Positions 5,196 to 5,199 of a DNA stretch of 5,199 nucleotides are shown here, one piece after another. The position numbers and the translations under genes are program-made. The notes under the pieces were generated by a model, which was not told where the DNA came from, searched no databases, and saw only the letters and a list, made by a program, of their open reading frames with translations. The stretch lies in contig JBAQKP010000126.1 in assembly GCA_049301135.1 (NCBI GenBank), positions 1 to 5,199 on the forward strand, in the 5' to 3' direction. Source of the stretch: JAYXXU01 sp049301135 (GTDB lineage: Bacteria > Pseudomonadota > Gammaproteobacteria > Pseudomonadales > Moraxellaceae). The first letter of the stretch is position 1; each line of letters begins with the position of its first letter.

Positions 5196-5199
5196 GCAA

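Noticed and set aside
1..5199. Apparent excess of GATC sites (32 counted by eye)
   Set aside because: The rise over chance (about 20 expected for this composition) is modest, the sites are spread through coding sequence, and there is no cluster that would suggest an origin or a methylation switch.

Overview
The window looks like a chromosomal housekeeping segment of a gammaproteobacterium. The order rsmI (divergent) / lpoA / yraN / dolP is the envelope and ribosome-maintenance cluster known from Escherichia coli (yraL-yraM-yraN-diaA-yraP). Two points suggest a Moraxellaceae-type organism (Acinetobacter relatives) rather than an enteric: the RsmI N-terminus reads ATPIGHLADI, and the lpoA gene is very short. 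Base composition is close to balanced. I see no transposase, integrase, phage gene, tRNA, rRNA or CRISPR array, and nothing that suggests recent transfer.

Layout. Positions 528 to 1 (minus strand) carry the first 176 codons of rsmI, cut by the window edge. A 36-bp divergent gap follows. Then come lpoA (565-1491), reduced to its C-terminal binding-protein-like domain, and yraN (1488-1883), joined by an ATGA overlap. A 116-bp gap with a possible promoter leads to dolP (2000-2809), a double-BON lipoprotein with a long low-complexity tail. It is followed 15 bp later by a lipoprotein-like alpha/beta hydrolase (2825-3811). A short gap with an extended -10 promoter leads to a class I SAM-dependent methyltransferase with its own N-terminal domain (3857-5083). 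The last 116 bp hold a 67-bp gap and a 14-codon ORF (5151-5195) behind a near-consensus Shine-Dalgarno sequence. That ORF overlaps two mutually exclusive hairpins.

How the genes fit together. LpoA-type proteins act on peptidoglycan synthases, and DolP acts in outer-membrane integrity. The hydrolase is predicted to be exported and lipid-anchored, so the central part is an envelope-maintenance block. RsmI and the downstream methyltransferase are methylation enzymes; RsmI acts on 16S rRNA and the other has no known substrate. DiaA, which sits between yraN and dolP in E. coli, is absent here.

There is no clear sign of a new defence or mobile system. The points most worth a second look are the leader-like small ORF with its hairpins at the right edge, the minimal non-lipidated LpoA, and the hydrolase coupled to dolP.
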